From: Leptodactylus fallax
Taxonomy: Eukaryota > Chordata > Amphibia > Anura > Leptodactylidae
Assembly: GCA_947044405.1 (NCBI GenBank)
Contig: CAMRHE010000156.1
Location: forward strand, 3,907,001 to 3,971,000
Direction of reading: 5' to 3'
Length of the DNA stretch: 64,000 nucleotides
Below, piece by piece: positions 53,669 to 64,000 of this stretch (position 1 is its first letter; the number at the start of each line of letters is the position of its first letter). The notes below the pieces were generated by a model that saw only the letters and a program-made list of their open reading frames with translations, had not been told where the DNA came from and did not search any database. A program made the position numbers and the translations under genes.

Positions 53669-55203
53669 GTACAGTAGTGAAGCTGGAAATTGACGGCTTC
53701 ACTACTGTACTTAGACTGTGCAGAACGCGGGGTGCTGAGGCATCCATCTTCAGGCAGAACCTGGCTGCATCCAGCACTAAGGAAATTTTAAGGAAGCCGG
53801 ATGGAAAAACTCTGCAGGAAGCGTAAAATGTTGCTTTAACCCAAATTGTTTCAGAGAGTCCCCAGAAAGTGTCCCCATTTTGGAAACTAGACCCCTCAAG
53901 GAATTTATCAGGGTTCATAGTCAGCATTTTGAACCCACCACTCTTTCAATAAATTTACTACCAATAGTATATAAAAAAAATTACTTTTTTCTCCAATAAA
54001 ATGTTGTATTAGGCTAAAACTTCTCATTTTCACAAAAGTTTAAAGGAGAAAAAGTACCCAACAGTTTGCTATAAAATTTCTTCTGAGCACAGCTATACTC
54101 CATATGTGGTCAGAAACTGCTGTATGGATACATGGTGGAGCTTGGAATGGAAAGAGTGCTATTTGGGTTTTAGAGGGAAAATTTTGCTGGAATAGTTTTT
54201 GGGTGCCATGTCTCATTTTCATAGCCCCCAAAGTACCAGTACAACAGAAAACCCAAAACATGACCCCATTTTGGAAACTACACCCCTCAAGGAATTTATC
54301 AAGGGCTATACTGAGCATTTTGATCCAACAGCTGTTTTATAGATTGGGCAGTGAAAATGAAAAAATATAATTTTTGCAATAAAATGTTGAACTAGCCACA
54401 ATTTTTTTCATGTTTACAAGGGCTTAAAGGAGAAAATATCCCACGATTTGTTACAGAATTTACCCTGACTATGGAAATACCCCACCATGTGGAGGAAAAC
54501 TGTTGTTTTGGCACACGGCAGGGCACAGAAGGCAGGGAGTGCCATTAGGCTTTTAGAGGGCAGAATCATTTTCAGGTGCCATCACACATTTGCCCCTAAG
54601 GTGCTAATGCAGTGGAGAGTACCAAAATTGACTTAATTTTGGAAACTGCACCCTTCAAATGGTATAGTAATCATTTTGACCCCAGAGATGCTTTCCAAAA
54701 AGAAATACACAGCAGATGGTGCAAAATGAAAATTGACATTTTCCCAGATAGGCCATTTCAGTACCCAATAGGTCCTGCCGATATCATGGCGCTGTGAGTA
54801 GTCAGCTCTCCAGTTATTATGCTCTGTTTCCTGATTTTGGAAACACCCTACATGCAGCCCTAACCATTTGCTACAAATATGGCAGGGATCAGAAATGAAG
54901 AAGCATTATGTGCATTTGAGGTCTCATTTGTTATTTTACACTGCATTGGCGAGCAATTGCAGAGGGTTCTGAGGCAAAATAAAAAAAAATGGACCACCTA
55001 TTTTAGAAACTGCTCCCCTCAAGGAATGTATGAAGGTGCATAGCGAGCATTTTTAACCCTTGGGTATTGCATTATTTTAATTTTCAGAAATAAATGCACA
55101 GTGAAAAGTTAAAATTGCAATTTTTCCAGAGATACACCATTTCAGTACCTGACATGTTGTGCCCAGATTGTGACAGCAGAAACTCTCACTCCAAAAAATG
55201 TCA
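53669..55203. repeat. old interspersed non-coding repeat
   Basis: Two to three consecutive units of the family described at 38788-40256. Landmarks are GGAAACTAGACCCCTCAAGG (about 53880), TGCTGGAATAGTTTTTGGGT (about 54187), GGAAACTACACCCCTCAAGG (about 54274), GGCACACGGCAGGGCACAGA (about 54509) and CAGAGATACACCATTTCAGT (about 55126). Unit spacing is about 390-400 bp. No gene. Confidence 0.65.
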
Positions 55204-56356
55204 AGGGTGGGTTCACACTTGTGCCGGAGTCCATCTGCTGCGAATCCGACTGAAAATCTTGGAAAACTGTATAGGGACTGGATAGGTAAAGGTTTGCGAC
55301 GCATTGCTTAAAAACCCATTCCTTTGAATGGGTTTTTAAAGCAATGCGCGGGTGTGTGCATACACCCTCTGAGCCGCAAAGCCGTTTCCAGCGAAAAAGG
55401 ACTTTGTTTCCAGCGAAAAAAAAAAAAACGCTTTGCGGCGCAAAGGGTGTAAGCGCACACCTGCGCATTGCTTTAAAAATCCATGAGCGTCGGATATTCT
55501 AAGTACTGGGGCTCACCATTAGAGCCCCAGGAACTGCAGTTTTTACTGCTTTCTGAATGTTGTGATTGTACCTAATTGCCTGAGAATCAGAGGGGAGTTA
55601 GGCATAGGGGGATGGACTCTAACGCTAGGATCTAGCTTTATCACTGCCAGGTTCTAGAGGTAGGGGTAGCGTTTGGAGATATTATAGGTCCTGCTATGTG
55701 GTATATATAATCACTTCTATGTGCTCCTGATGAACTCATTTCAATATTCTAATGAGGGAAACGTGTTGAGCTTTTAAATCGGCACTGGGATCCATTGTTC
55801 TCAGCGCTGTTTGTTTGCTTAGCTGTTTAGAGCTTGCAAATTGGTGCTGTGATTTATTACTCTTAATGCTTTGTTTGTATAGCAGCTTAGGTGATTTTGG
55901 AGCTGCACTACTGCTCTTACACCAGGCATTTGCTTATTTAGTGGTGCTGGGATAAATGACTCTCAGCACTGCTGTGTGTATACCAGCCTAGGTGATCTTA
56001 GAGCTGCACATACTGCTCTGACATCAGATATTCAGCTGATGTATTAATTATAGCTTTGGGTAATCTATATGGGATGCAAGTATTGGGCTGGAATCAGATT
56101 TGTTCTATTTATGAGTTTCCAGTGATCTTCATCACAGTACCATATATATTTTTAGACACTCACATAAATAGTGGCTTGTCCACTTTTATTAGATTATAAT
56201 AAATGTTAAGTTTTATTATATTATTTTTTTGAATTCCACTCCAATTCGGTTTTTAAGCAAAGCGTCGCCTTTCCCTATCCAGTCCCTATACAGTTTTCCG
56301 AGATTTTCATTTGGATTCGCGGTGGACGGACTCCAGTGCAAGTGTGAACCCACCCT
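55204..56356. mobile_element. DNA-transposon-like element with about 100-bp inverted ends (AGGGTGGGTTCACAC)
   Basis: The left end AGGGTGGGTTCACACTTG and the following about 95 bp (GGAAAACTGTATAGGGACTG GATAGG...) recur inverted at 56254-56356 (…CAAGTGTGAACCCACCCT). The flanks rejoin to the surrounding old repeat (compare 40110-40160), so the boundaries are real. The target sequence is unclear: TCAA on the left and TTAG on the right may both be decayed TTAA. Inside are a palindromic GC-rich block (55300-55490, CAATGCGCGG / GCGCATTG) and a hammerhead-like core at 55727. No transposase. Confidence 0.7.
55727..55761 (+). ncRNA. hammerhead-ribozyme-like core (unproven)
   Basis: CTGATGA (55727-55733), a helix CTCATT/AATGAG (55735-55740, 55751-55756) and GAAA (55758-55761), followed by CGTGTTGAGC. 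This matches the C-U-G-A-N-G-A / stem II / G-A-A-A core of hammerhead ribozymes. A paired stem III with a U-H cleavage site and a paired stem I were not found by eye, so it may be only a fossil. Confidence 0.35.
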
Positions 56357-56594
56357 TAGCGAGTTATGCTTGGTACAACAGCTTGTGGAGCGTTTGTCTC
56401 TGACACAAGCTGGACACAACGTATTATGCAATGAAATTACATATTCCAGGAAAAATGTCATTTTCACACTGTGCAGCTAATAGTGAATTCATTTCTGGAA
56501 AATAAATTAATGCAATATTTGTACACCAGGATAAATTGCTTGTGGGGTGTAGTTTCTAAAATGGGGTCACATGTCGCTTGGCTGGCATTTCAGA

Positions 56595-57215
56595 AACTAA
56601 CAATAGCACAGGATCAAATAATAATAATAATATATAAAAATTAACATTTTCTAATATTCCTTACAATAGTAATTGGTGCCTGACATTGCTGCGAGCAGGA
56701 GCTGCCCTGCACAAGGGGTAGAGCTACCTTTCTTTGTGACAACCTGAGGCTCAATTGTGAGCATGTCCCCCTTTCTTGTAAGAATCCTCCACTGAGGCAT
56801 TTACTAGTTTCCTGTTGAATACTCTCTATTAATGGGGGAGCAAGAAACGCAAGGGATCTTTGAATAGAAGTATCTTACCAGAGATAGTCACAGGATCAGA
56901 TTGGGACTGTACTTGTTAGGACAGGAGCTATATACGGGATGATAGGGTTTGATGATTTTTGTGATGATGCATTATGGTTCCCAGCCTCGTTTTGTCCCAC
57001 CCTGGTAAGATGGTTCTTTTTATATTTGAGCACTGGTTCAAAGAACAAGGGCACTTACTATTTGTGTTTATACATAATTACTATTTTAAGGAATATTAGT
57101 AAATGTTAAGTTTTATATATTATTTGATCCTGTGCTATTGTGACTTCATTGATTTATATTGGATCAGTGGTTAAGCTATACTGGCTATATATCCCATTAG
57201 CTTTAAGATTACATT
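56595..57215. mobile_element. short non-coding insertion with 70-bp inverted repeats
   Basis: CAATAGCACAGGATCAAATA and the following about 50 bp (56601-56670) recur inverted at 57070-57140. CATTTCAGAA (left, about 56587) and CATTTCAGGAA (right, about 57216) may be a target duplication, and the old repeat continues across it (CTGGCATTTCAG / AACTCTGCAAATG). Class unknown. Confidence 0.55.
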
Positions 57216-58900
57216 TCAGGAACTCTGCAAATGCAGCATGGCGTTCAAAAACCTAACCATCGCCAAAATCCAAATAGTGTTGCTTCTCTTCTGCACCCTG
57301 CTGTGTGGCCAAACAGCAGTTTGTACCCACATATGATAGTTAAGTGGGGTATCCCAGGTACAACAATGTCATATATGTGAGTACACAGCAGGGCACACAA
57401 GAGAAGAAGAAGCGCTGATTGGCGCTCAGAGCGCAGATTTAGATGGTTTGATTTTTGGACACCATGTCACACCATGTTTGCAGAGTCCCAGAGGTGCCAG
57501 TAAATTGAAATCAGACAGGAAGTGACCAAAATTGCACCCCTCAAAGAATTTATCAAGTGGTGTAGTGAGCATTAGTTTCCAAGAAGTGAATATGCAAGCT
57601 GTGTGGAGTATACCAAATCCCACACTATTTTGTTACTAACTCCTATGATACAGATGGGGGTATCATTCTAGGGGGTCAGTGTTGATGTATTTTCCCCTCA
57701 TTAGCTCTAAATATGAGGTGTACCCTGATATACGCTTGCAAAACTTATACATTTCCTTCTTGCCGCAGCCAGTTTTGTCCTAATGTTTTTGACTTTAAAT
57801 TGTACGTGCTATTTTTTTTTTTCTGGTGATGTGGCCATATGAGGACTTAATTTTTGTGAGATGAGATGTACTTTTTTTAATGCCATGAGTTTTGGTTGCC
57901 TATAACTTATTGACTACATTTTTTTAACTCCCTCCTGGGTGGGATTTAAAAAAAAAAAAAAAATCTAATCTGGCATTGCTTTTTAACATTAAAATTCTTT
58001 GCTGCACAGCGTACCGCATAAGTAATGTGTTACCTTTATTCTATGGGTCGGTACAATTACGTAGATACCTAATTTATGTAGTTTTTTTATGCTTGGCTAA
58101 TTGTGCAGAATAAAATTCCATTTAGGGAAAAAAAATCAATTATTTTTACATCCGCATCTCCTGAAAGGCATAACATTTTTATTTTTCAGTTGACAAAGCT
58201 GGTTGAGGGCTTATTTTTTGTGGGATGGTTTGTGCTTTTTATTGGTACCATTTTGGTTTCCATCTGTCTCTTTCATCACTATTTATTGAACATTTTCTAC
58301 GTTTTATTGTTCTAGTTTTTACGGATGTGGTGATACCACATATGTCATTTTTTTTTTCTTTGTTTACATAACAAAACATTTTATATGGGAAAATGGGATT
58401 TTTGGGGCTTTATTTATTAATTTTATTGACCACATTTAACCTTTTTTTTCACATAATTTTCTTGTCCCAATATGAGACCTGAACCAGCGATCTTCTAATT
58501 GCTGGTTTAAGTAAGTATACACCGCAATACACATGCATTGCAGTGTATAGGAGGCTGTGAGCCTTTGCAGACACATAGGTTCACAGCCTCCATTCTGGGC
58601 AGGATCAACCAGGTACGTGGCAGGGCAGCTGATCAGACCCCGGGCTGCCAAATTAAAACACGCTACAAGGGAGTGGGCGATTGGGGCCACAATATATAGT
58701 ATAACAGGGGTAAAAACCTGCAATTGGAGCTCAGCTTCAACCGCAGGTGATGGAGGGAAGTGTCAGCCATATATAGCAGCTGACACCCGCAAAGCATGGT
58801 GTACAAACAGTTTCTATGTACGCACCATGCTTCCGCTACAGTACATTGTGCCTACACCTGTAAATTTACATCTTCACAGTGTAAGTAAATGTAATGGGTG
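57216..58900. repeat. old interspersed non-coding repeat, long copy
   Basis: Continues the family at 44162-44988 (GGGTACACTCC-like, CTGGTGATGTGGCCATATGA). It extends further with A/T homopolymers, TTGTGGGATGGTTTGTGC, a foldback CACAGCCTCC / GGAGGCTGTG around 58550-58592, and GATCAGACCCCGGGCTGCCA. No coding signal. Confidence 0.55.
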
Positions 58901-58979
58901 TTGACATCCCACACCATCATCTGTAGACCTACTCAATTTTGTTAAAGAAACAAAATAGATACATAGTATATTACTGAAC

Positions 58980-59215
58980 TACTGCAAGTCCCAGCATAAC
59001 CTAGCAGTAGTTAAAAATAAATAAATAAATACACAGTGAGGCACTATAAGCCCCAGCATAGAAACGTAGTAAACTAATAAATGCAGAGTGGAACACTGAG
59101 GCACAAAATGTTCCAGCATAACAAGAAAACAAGAAATACACAGCAGAGCACTTAGGCCCTGCTGGTCTTAGCATAACTAGTAATAAATTGAATACATAAT
59201 AGAATAGAATGGCAG
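58980..59215. repeat. degenerate tandem repeat, about 60 bp unit
   Basis: About four copies of (CA)AG(T/C)CCCAGCATAA ... AAATACACAG(T/C)(G/A)(A/G)GCAC. No coding signal. Confidence 0.6.
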
Positions 59216-61256
59216 GGCTCACCTATCAAAAGGCCGATGATTGATTACCATGACAGGGTATAAATGAGGGCAAACAGCAGGTCTCTACAGCAGCCTGGAA
59301 GCTCCAAGGTGCATAAGAGTAGCCATCTCTCCTCTGACAGTATAACACACTCTGCCTGTGTCCAGATATAAGTTGGAGAGGAGGAGTAAGGCACTACAAA
59401 AGTCTGCTGAGGAGATGGAGGAGCTACAGGAGCCTTATGGGAAGGAGTAGAAGAGGAAACTGCTGGGGCTGGATGAAACAGCTTGAAAAGGGCAATACAT
59501 TTCTGAAATGTCACTACCATTACCTCATGCACTCTCTCTTCTCAGCAGCATCTCCTCATGCACAGCTCCATGGAATATACTGTACACTTGGATGGATATG
59601 AAATGTATAAGTATACTGTAAAGGTGAATATGTATTTATCTTATAACATAATTCCTGGAAAAGGTTGCAATTCTGTTGAGATATACTGTAACATATTGCA
59701 AAAGTTGAAAAGTATTACAGTATCCTGCTTGGTTCTATACATTGAACTAGGAACAGTAGGGTTCCATAGGAGTCTATGGGTGATACTGTATATTAGAGCA
59801 CTATATAACACTGTATAGTGGTGTTATAATACGACCTTGTGTTTGAGGCCCACTTATGTATAAATCACAATAAAATCTCAAAAACTGATTTATTTACAGT
59901 GCATTATTTTACTTTAATTATCAAAACTACTGAGATACTTTAAAAAGATATTAATATGGATTATTCATGGGCAATCATTATTACCTATATTTCCAAACAT
60001 TTTGAAATGTGATTTTAGCAAATTAAATAGGGCCATATGTTCTGCCTACCGCAAATAACAGCATAAATGTATCTAATGAAATGAGATTAGTAAACCAGCT
60101 AATTGTGTAATTCCACACGACCTTCATGTTGCTACAAAGGGCATGATCTGTGTATTTTTTTCTTATGCATAAAATTTAGTTTCTGCCATCTTTATTTTGA
60201 ACAATTTACACATGTTTTCAGTGATGATACTGAATTCCCATTTAGAATACATATTTAAATGCATACACATTGTGGAAATGTCATATTTCTGATAAAAATA
60301 TAGATTACTATTATACTGTTACCTTACATTATAAGGCCCACAGTCAGCCTGGGAATTACAATACACTGAAAAAGACATTTTTATAAACCATATCACAGAA
60401 CAAGGGGCAAGAATTAGCTTGGATATTAAATTTGGCTTCAGATTCTACTCAAGAGTCCTTCAAAGCCTTTTCAGAATGTCTTACTTCAATCAATGGATCC
60501 TGTAACCCTCATGGACACATATCCAATAAAATGGTTCCAGCCTGGCTTCAAGTAGGGGTATTTCATGTCGAAGAGATTCCTTAACTGGTTCCTCAACATT
60601 CTTCTAGTGTTTTGCTCTTGGAATTATTTGTTTTCACTACAACTTGTTTTCACTACAAGAGAATACAACTGACTTTCCCTTCTTTACTGACATTATTTAA
60701 TGTTCAGTTTTACACCCTTTGCCACTAAGACTTTCCCAAGTTTCTTATCATGTAAGTTCAATCTCTTACAGTATGTAATTTCTCTAATAAGCTCGCCAGT
60801 CTATATTAACTTTTGACACAAGCTTAGGGTGGCATGTAAGAAGGTGATGCCTGCATTTTTGCACATATCATAAAAAGATAACATGTATCAGTCATACTAG
60901 ACAAGACAACACAAAATTGGAAACTGATCTGAGAATATAACTAATTTCACCCTCTAAACAATATTTTTATACTAGTAAAGATTATGAATATTTTGCATCC
61001 ATCGATAGAATATACTGTGTCTATAGTAAATCGGGAACTGTAGACTGCATATGATAAAAGTAGAGATTAGACATTGTAAAATGTTTAGAAGTCACAACTA
61101 TAGCATACTCTGTATTTCATTCTCATTTTGATTATGCAGATTTTCGAAAAAGGTCAAGACTGTCCTGTTCTGTTGAATCCTTAACCACTTCCGTACTGCC
61201 CATAGACTATATATGTCCAGAAGGTGGTTCTCTAGTTCTGCAAAGACGTACCGGTA
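59216..61256. other. unique-looking AT-rich sequence, no gene seen
   Basis: No ORF longer than about 95 codons and no recognisable transposon ends. This is the least repetitive stretch of the window. It might contain non-coding host sequence, but I see no motif to name. Confidence 0.5.
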
Positions 61257-61715
61257 AGTCCAGCAGAACTAGCTCTACTGCACCCCCCTACTGTACTGAG
61301 CTCTGAGGTCCCGCTGTTAATAGACAGCGGAGACCTTAGAGCTTTGCCCAGAGACCGCTCTATGTGGTCTCCAGGTCTGTGATCGCTGTGACACACCGTC
61401 ACAGCGATCACAATGATAATTGGCACATGAACAGATTGCTCCGCTGTGCCCCCACCACCCTCCTGTACTTAGCTCTGAGGTCCTGCTGTTAATAGACATA
61501 GACCTCATAGCTTTTCCCGCATACCAGCCTGTGTGGCTTCCGGGCATGAGACAGCCAGTCACAGCGATCACATTGTCTTGCGCATGAGCAGAATATGCTC
61601 CTTTGTACCCCACTTCTCTCCATCACCCTTGCACACAGCTCAGAACTCTCTGCTGTCAATAGACAGCATGGACCTCAGAGGTTTGCCCGGAGACCAGTCT
61701 GTGTGGTGCAGACAT
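61257..61715. repeat. tandem repeat, about 180-bp unit, about 2.5 copies
   Basis: Copies begin near 61270, 61450 and 61630. They share GAGCTCTGAGGTCC(C/T)GCTGTTAATAGAC, GA(G)ACC(T)(C)(A)(T)AGAG(C/G)TTTGCCC(G)GAGACC and GTGTGG, plus a CACAGCGATCACA motif. A CTGTGATCGCTGTGACA / TGTCACAGCGATCACA-type foldback occurs at 61374-61411. Confidence 0.7.
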
Positions 61716-62999
61716 GAAGGTTATTATCATACTTTTAGGGTGCAGACATGCAGTGGCTCTGGACGCGCATAGTATGGGGAAGAAATGTATTGATTATTGT
61801 CTACAACTTGTTACTGGCCGTCTGGCATGCGGTCAGAGCTGCTGCATGTTTCTGCAGCCTAAACTACATTTGTCATATAAAAGCAGATTTTTTTTGTGCT
61901 ATATACATGAAGGTTATTGTTATTGTATGGTGTCAGCAAACCAGCTATGGAGAATTTGGCCTCTGGAAGTCTGTTTGCACACCATTCATTGCCTGGCTCT
62001 GCTGTAGGCCCAGCAAGTAAGTAATGCACCTACATTTGGTATCTATGAAAACGGCATAAGTTGCTAAATATATTAGCAGGTGTGTTTCTCAAGTAGCACT
62101 AACCAGAGTTTAAAAATAGTCACTTGAATTCACATATTTGGGAAAAAATGGCATTTTCAATTTTTTTCCACCAAATTCATGGAAATGTCTGGAAAAAAAC
62201 AGTGGTCCAATATCTTTTATATGTCCTTTATTGAATACCTTGGGAGATCTAAATTATTGAATGGAGTCATTTGAGGGTGTTCATACTGTTTTGGGCCTTC
62301 ACATCACCTGTAATGATAGTATGGTTCCAGCAAACCTGTGGAAAATTTGGTTTCCGGAAGCCAGTTTGCACACCATTCATTGCAGGTTCTGCGGTAGGCC
62401 CACATAATGGAGAAAATACTCAAATGTGGTATCTATACAAACAGCAGAAATAAGAAATATATATTTTAGAATATATGTATTTATTATCATTTATTTTTTG
62501 AGGTTATCATGTGTATAAATGTAGGAAAAAGCATTTTTTTAAACGTTTTTTGCCCTTTTCTATATTTTTGTAAAAAGTAAAATATATTGCTTATTTTGTT
62601 ATAAAATGTGAAAGCCCATTATGTTCCGAGAAAAAGGAGACCAAATACATGTAGGTTGGCACAGTAATAGAAAAGCAATTTTCAGTTGAACTGGAACATG
62701 GCTAAAACTTGAAAATGTGCCTGGTCTGGTAGGCGGGTAAAGCATTTGGTATGGAAGTGGTGAAATAAATTAAGATACTGGTGAAAGACCCCGCATTGCA
62801 ACGGAGGATATTCATACTTCACAGCTCATCAAATAATTGAACAAAATCTTTTAGAACATCTTCAGTAAAGAGCCCTAAAAAACACTGTTACTCAACTTAA
62901 ATGCTTCCAGCAGCCTCTATCTGTCGGTGGTTGCAGCTCACCAATTATGTCAAACTGTTAAGCAAGTGGATGTCTCCTCTGCTTCAGCATTAGTAGTAT
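61716..62999. repeat. diverged direct repeats, otherwise no gene
   Basis: A roughly 150-bp segment at 61900-62075 (CAGCAAACCAGCTATGGAGA, CACACCATTCATTGCC, TTTGGTATCTATGAAAACGG) recurs diverged at 62310-62450. The rest, to 63000, has no ORF and no element ends that I recognise. Confidence 0.55.
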
Positions 63000-63093
63000 A
63001 ATGTTGTACCGTGTTAGCCATTGAAAGTAGTGGAAGAGTGAAGAAATCAGGCGATACCTTTTAGAGGCTAACTGAGTATATTTATAAGTAAGC

Positions 63094-63121
63094 TTTCAGG
63101 AGTACTCGCTCCCTTCATCAG
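63094..63121 (-). ncRNA. hammerhead-like core in Penelope leader (unproven)
   Basis: On the minus strand: CTGATGA (63121-63115), an imperfect helix AGGGAG...CTCCT, and GAAA (63097-63094). Penelope elements are known to carry hammerhead motifs in their terminal repeats. Stem I/III pairing and the cleavage site were not identified, and the orientation is antisense to the coding strand here. Confidence 0.35.
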
Positions 63122-63184
63122 ACATGGTGTGATACAAGAACTGAAAATTAACAGATTTTTATACACATGGTTTTCAAAGCATTT

Positions 63185-64000
63185 TAGAGTCCTACCAAAA
63201 AATCTACCTGGACCCCACGCCCTGGAGCTAATGCAGCACTGGATAAATATATTGACTGTTTCAGAAGCAAAGTAAAATCAGAAATCCTGGAGAAACAAAA
63301 GAAACAGGCGCATAATCTAACCCTGCAGGAACAGAAGGCTATTACATCACTGAAAGAAAATCAGGATATAATAATAAAACAAAGGGGGCGCAATAGTCAT
63401 AATGAACACCTCAGGCTACATCCAGGAAGCAAACAGGCAACTGTCAAATCCCATCCATTACTCCAAACTTGGAAGTGATCCCACAGAGGCCTATATGAAA
63501 GAACTAAAGAGTATGATCAAGGAGTTTCCAGTCCAGATCCAGAATCAGGTAAAAGGACTTATCCCACAAGATCCCAGGCCGGGCTGCTTCTATATGCTCC
63601 CAAAGATACACAAAGATGGCAACCCTGGGAGGCCTATCATTTCTGGCATTGGGACACTGACAGAAAACATCTCAGGTTGGGAGGAAAATCTCCTAAAACC
63701 CCTTGTCAGGGATACTCCAAGCTATATCCAGGACACCACTGACCTTCTTAACAAACTGAATGCCCTGGGCCCTCTACCTGAGGGTACCATTTTGGCCACC
63801 ATGGATGTGGAATCCCTGTATACCAACATCCCCCACAAGGATGGAGTTGCAGCATGTCGGGTACACCTGGCAAAACAAAACCTCCCAACAGAACCAGTAA
63901 CGCAGCTCATACAATTCATCCTTAGCCACAACCATTTTACCTTTGGAGAGGATCTATATCTACAGCGAATGGGAACTTCAATGGGGACCAGATGTGCACC
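63185..64000 (+). pseudogene. Penelope reverse transcriptase, partial, one frameshift
   Basis: The first segment (63185 to about 63385) encodes KSTWTPRPGANAALDKYID and LTLQEQKAITSLKENQDIII. A small deletion near 63380 shifts the frame; the family motif K-P-A-D-K-G-G is reduced to K-(Q)-(R)/K-G-G. From about 63384 the other frame is open to the window edge (ATG at 63402), with GAIVIMNTSGYIQEANRQLS, CFYMLPKIHKDGNPGRPIIS, ATMDVESLYTNIPH (motif A, catalytic Asp intact) and FTFGEDLYLQRMGTSMGTRC (motif B). The catalytic region downstream (Y-x-D-D) and the GIY-YIG domain lie beyond the window. Apart from the one deletion this copy looks well preserved. Confidence 0.85.

Larger units (their letters stand above)
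63000..64000 (+). mobile_element. Penelope-like element, 5' part, truncated by the window edge
   Basis: The leader at 63000-63180 has GTACCGTGTTAGCC, GCGATACCTTTTAGAGGCTA, AAGCTTTCAGGAGTACTCGC and TCCCTTCATCAGAC, phrases typical of Penelope terminal repeats. Coding homology starts at about 63185 and runs off the right edge. It belongs to a different lineage from the element at 28806-32085. Confidence 0.8.

Noticed and set aside
59216..61256. Host exons
   Set aside because: No ORF with coding character, no splice-flanked conserved segment and no recognisable protein similarity.
1..64000. tRNA, rRNA or snRNA genes
   Set aside because: No cloverleaf with A/B boxes, no rRNA segment and no snRNA motif was recognised by eye; a covariance search would be needed to be certain.

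Overview
The window is eukaryotic repeat-dense DNA, most likely from an anuran amphibian with a large genome. This is inferred from the mix of elements: many distinct Tc1 families with roughly 200-bp inverted ends, a tyrosine-recombinase DIRS element, Gmr1-like Ty3/gypsy, L1/Tx1 LINEs, Penelope-like elements, ZBED-type hAT transposons and TTAA-flanked palindromic MITEs. A fish or salamander cannot be excluded from sequence alone. I see no conventional host gene, no rRNA or tRNA gene and no CRISPR array. Essentially every credible coding region belongs to a transposable element, and most are broken.

Layout. 1-5.7 kb: a nearly full-length minus-strand L1/Tx1 LINE. 6.2-11.5 kb: two decayed Tc1 copies, each split by a hAT insertion (6890-7301 and 8643-11145); the second hAT carries its own minisatellite and three TTAA-type MITEs. 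11.55-28.8 kb: a Gmr1-like Ty3/gypsy element with integrase upstream of reverse transcriptase. Its integrase is split by an 8.3-kb hAT (14372-22693), which is itself split by a third hAT (15858-17096) and carries a 2.6-kb satellite array. Its RT is interrupted by about 4.3 kb that holds a Tc1 element and a Tc1-derived MITE. 28.8-32.1 kb: a Penelope-like element with inverted ends. 32.2-33.1 kb: a deleted Tc1 with an in-frame fusion ORF. 33.5-38.8 kb: a structurally complete DIRS element. 38.8-44.2 kb: an old non-coding repeat, a Tc1 fragment, and a second Gmr1-like LTR-gag fragment whose LTR is split by a Tc1 with an uninterrupted 340-codon transposase. 45-53 kb: an L1 fragment, an internally deleted Ty3/gypsy element, and a Tc1 > L1 > Tc1 nest. 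53.5-63 kb: old non-coding interspersed repeats, palindromes and short tandem repeats. 63-64 kb: the 5' part of another Penelope-like element, running off the window.

The main information is chronological. Target-site duplications at many junctions give a relative order of insertions (gypsy, then hAT, then hAT; L1 in Tc1, then Tc1 in L1). The best candidates for recently active elements are the Tc1 at 42475-44123, the Tc1 at 49800-51479 (one premature stop) and the DIRS at 33492-38787. No new host system could be shown. The most unusual signals are the Gmr1 gene order, the all-frame-open satellite inside a hAT, a perfect 26-bp hairpin, and hammerhead-like cores near Penelope-type ends.
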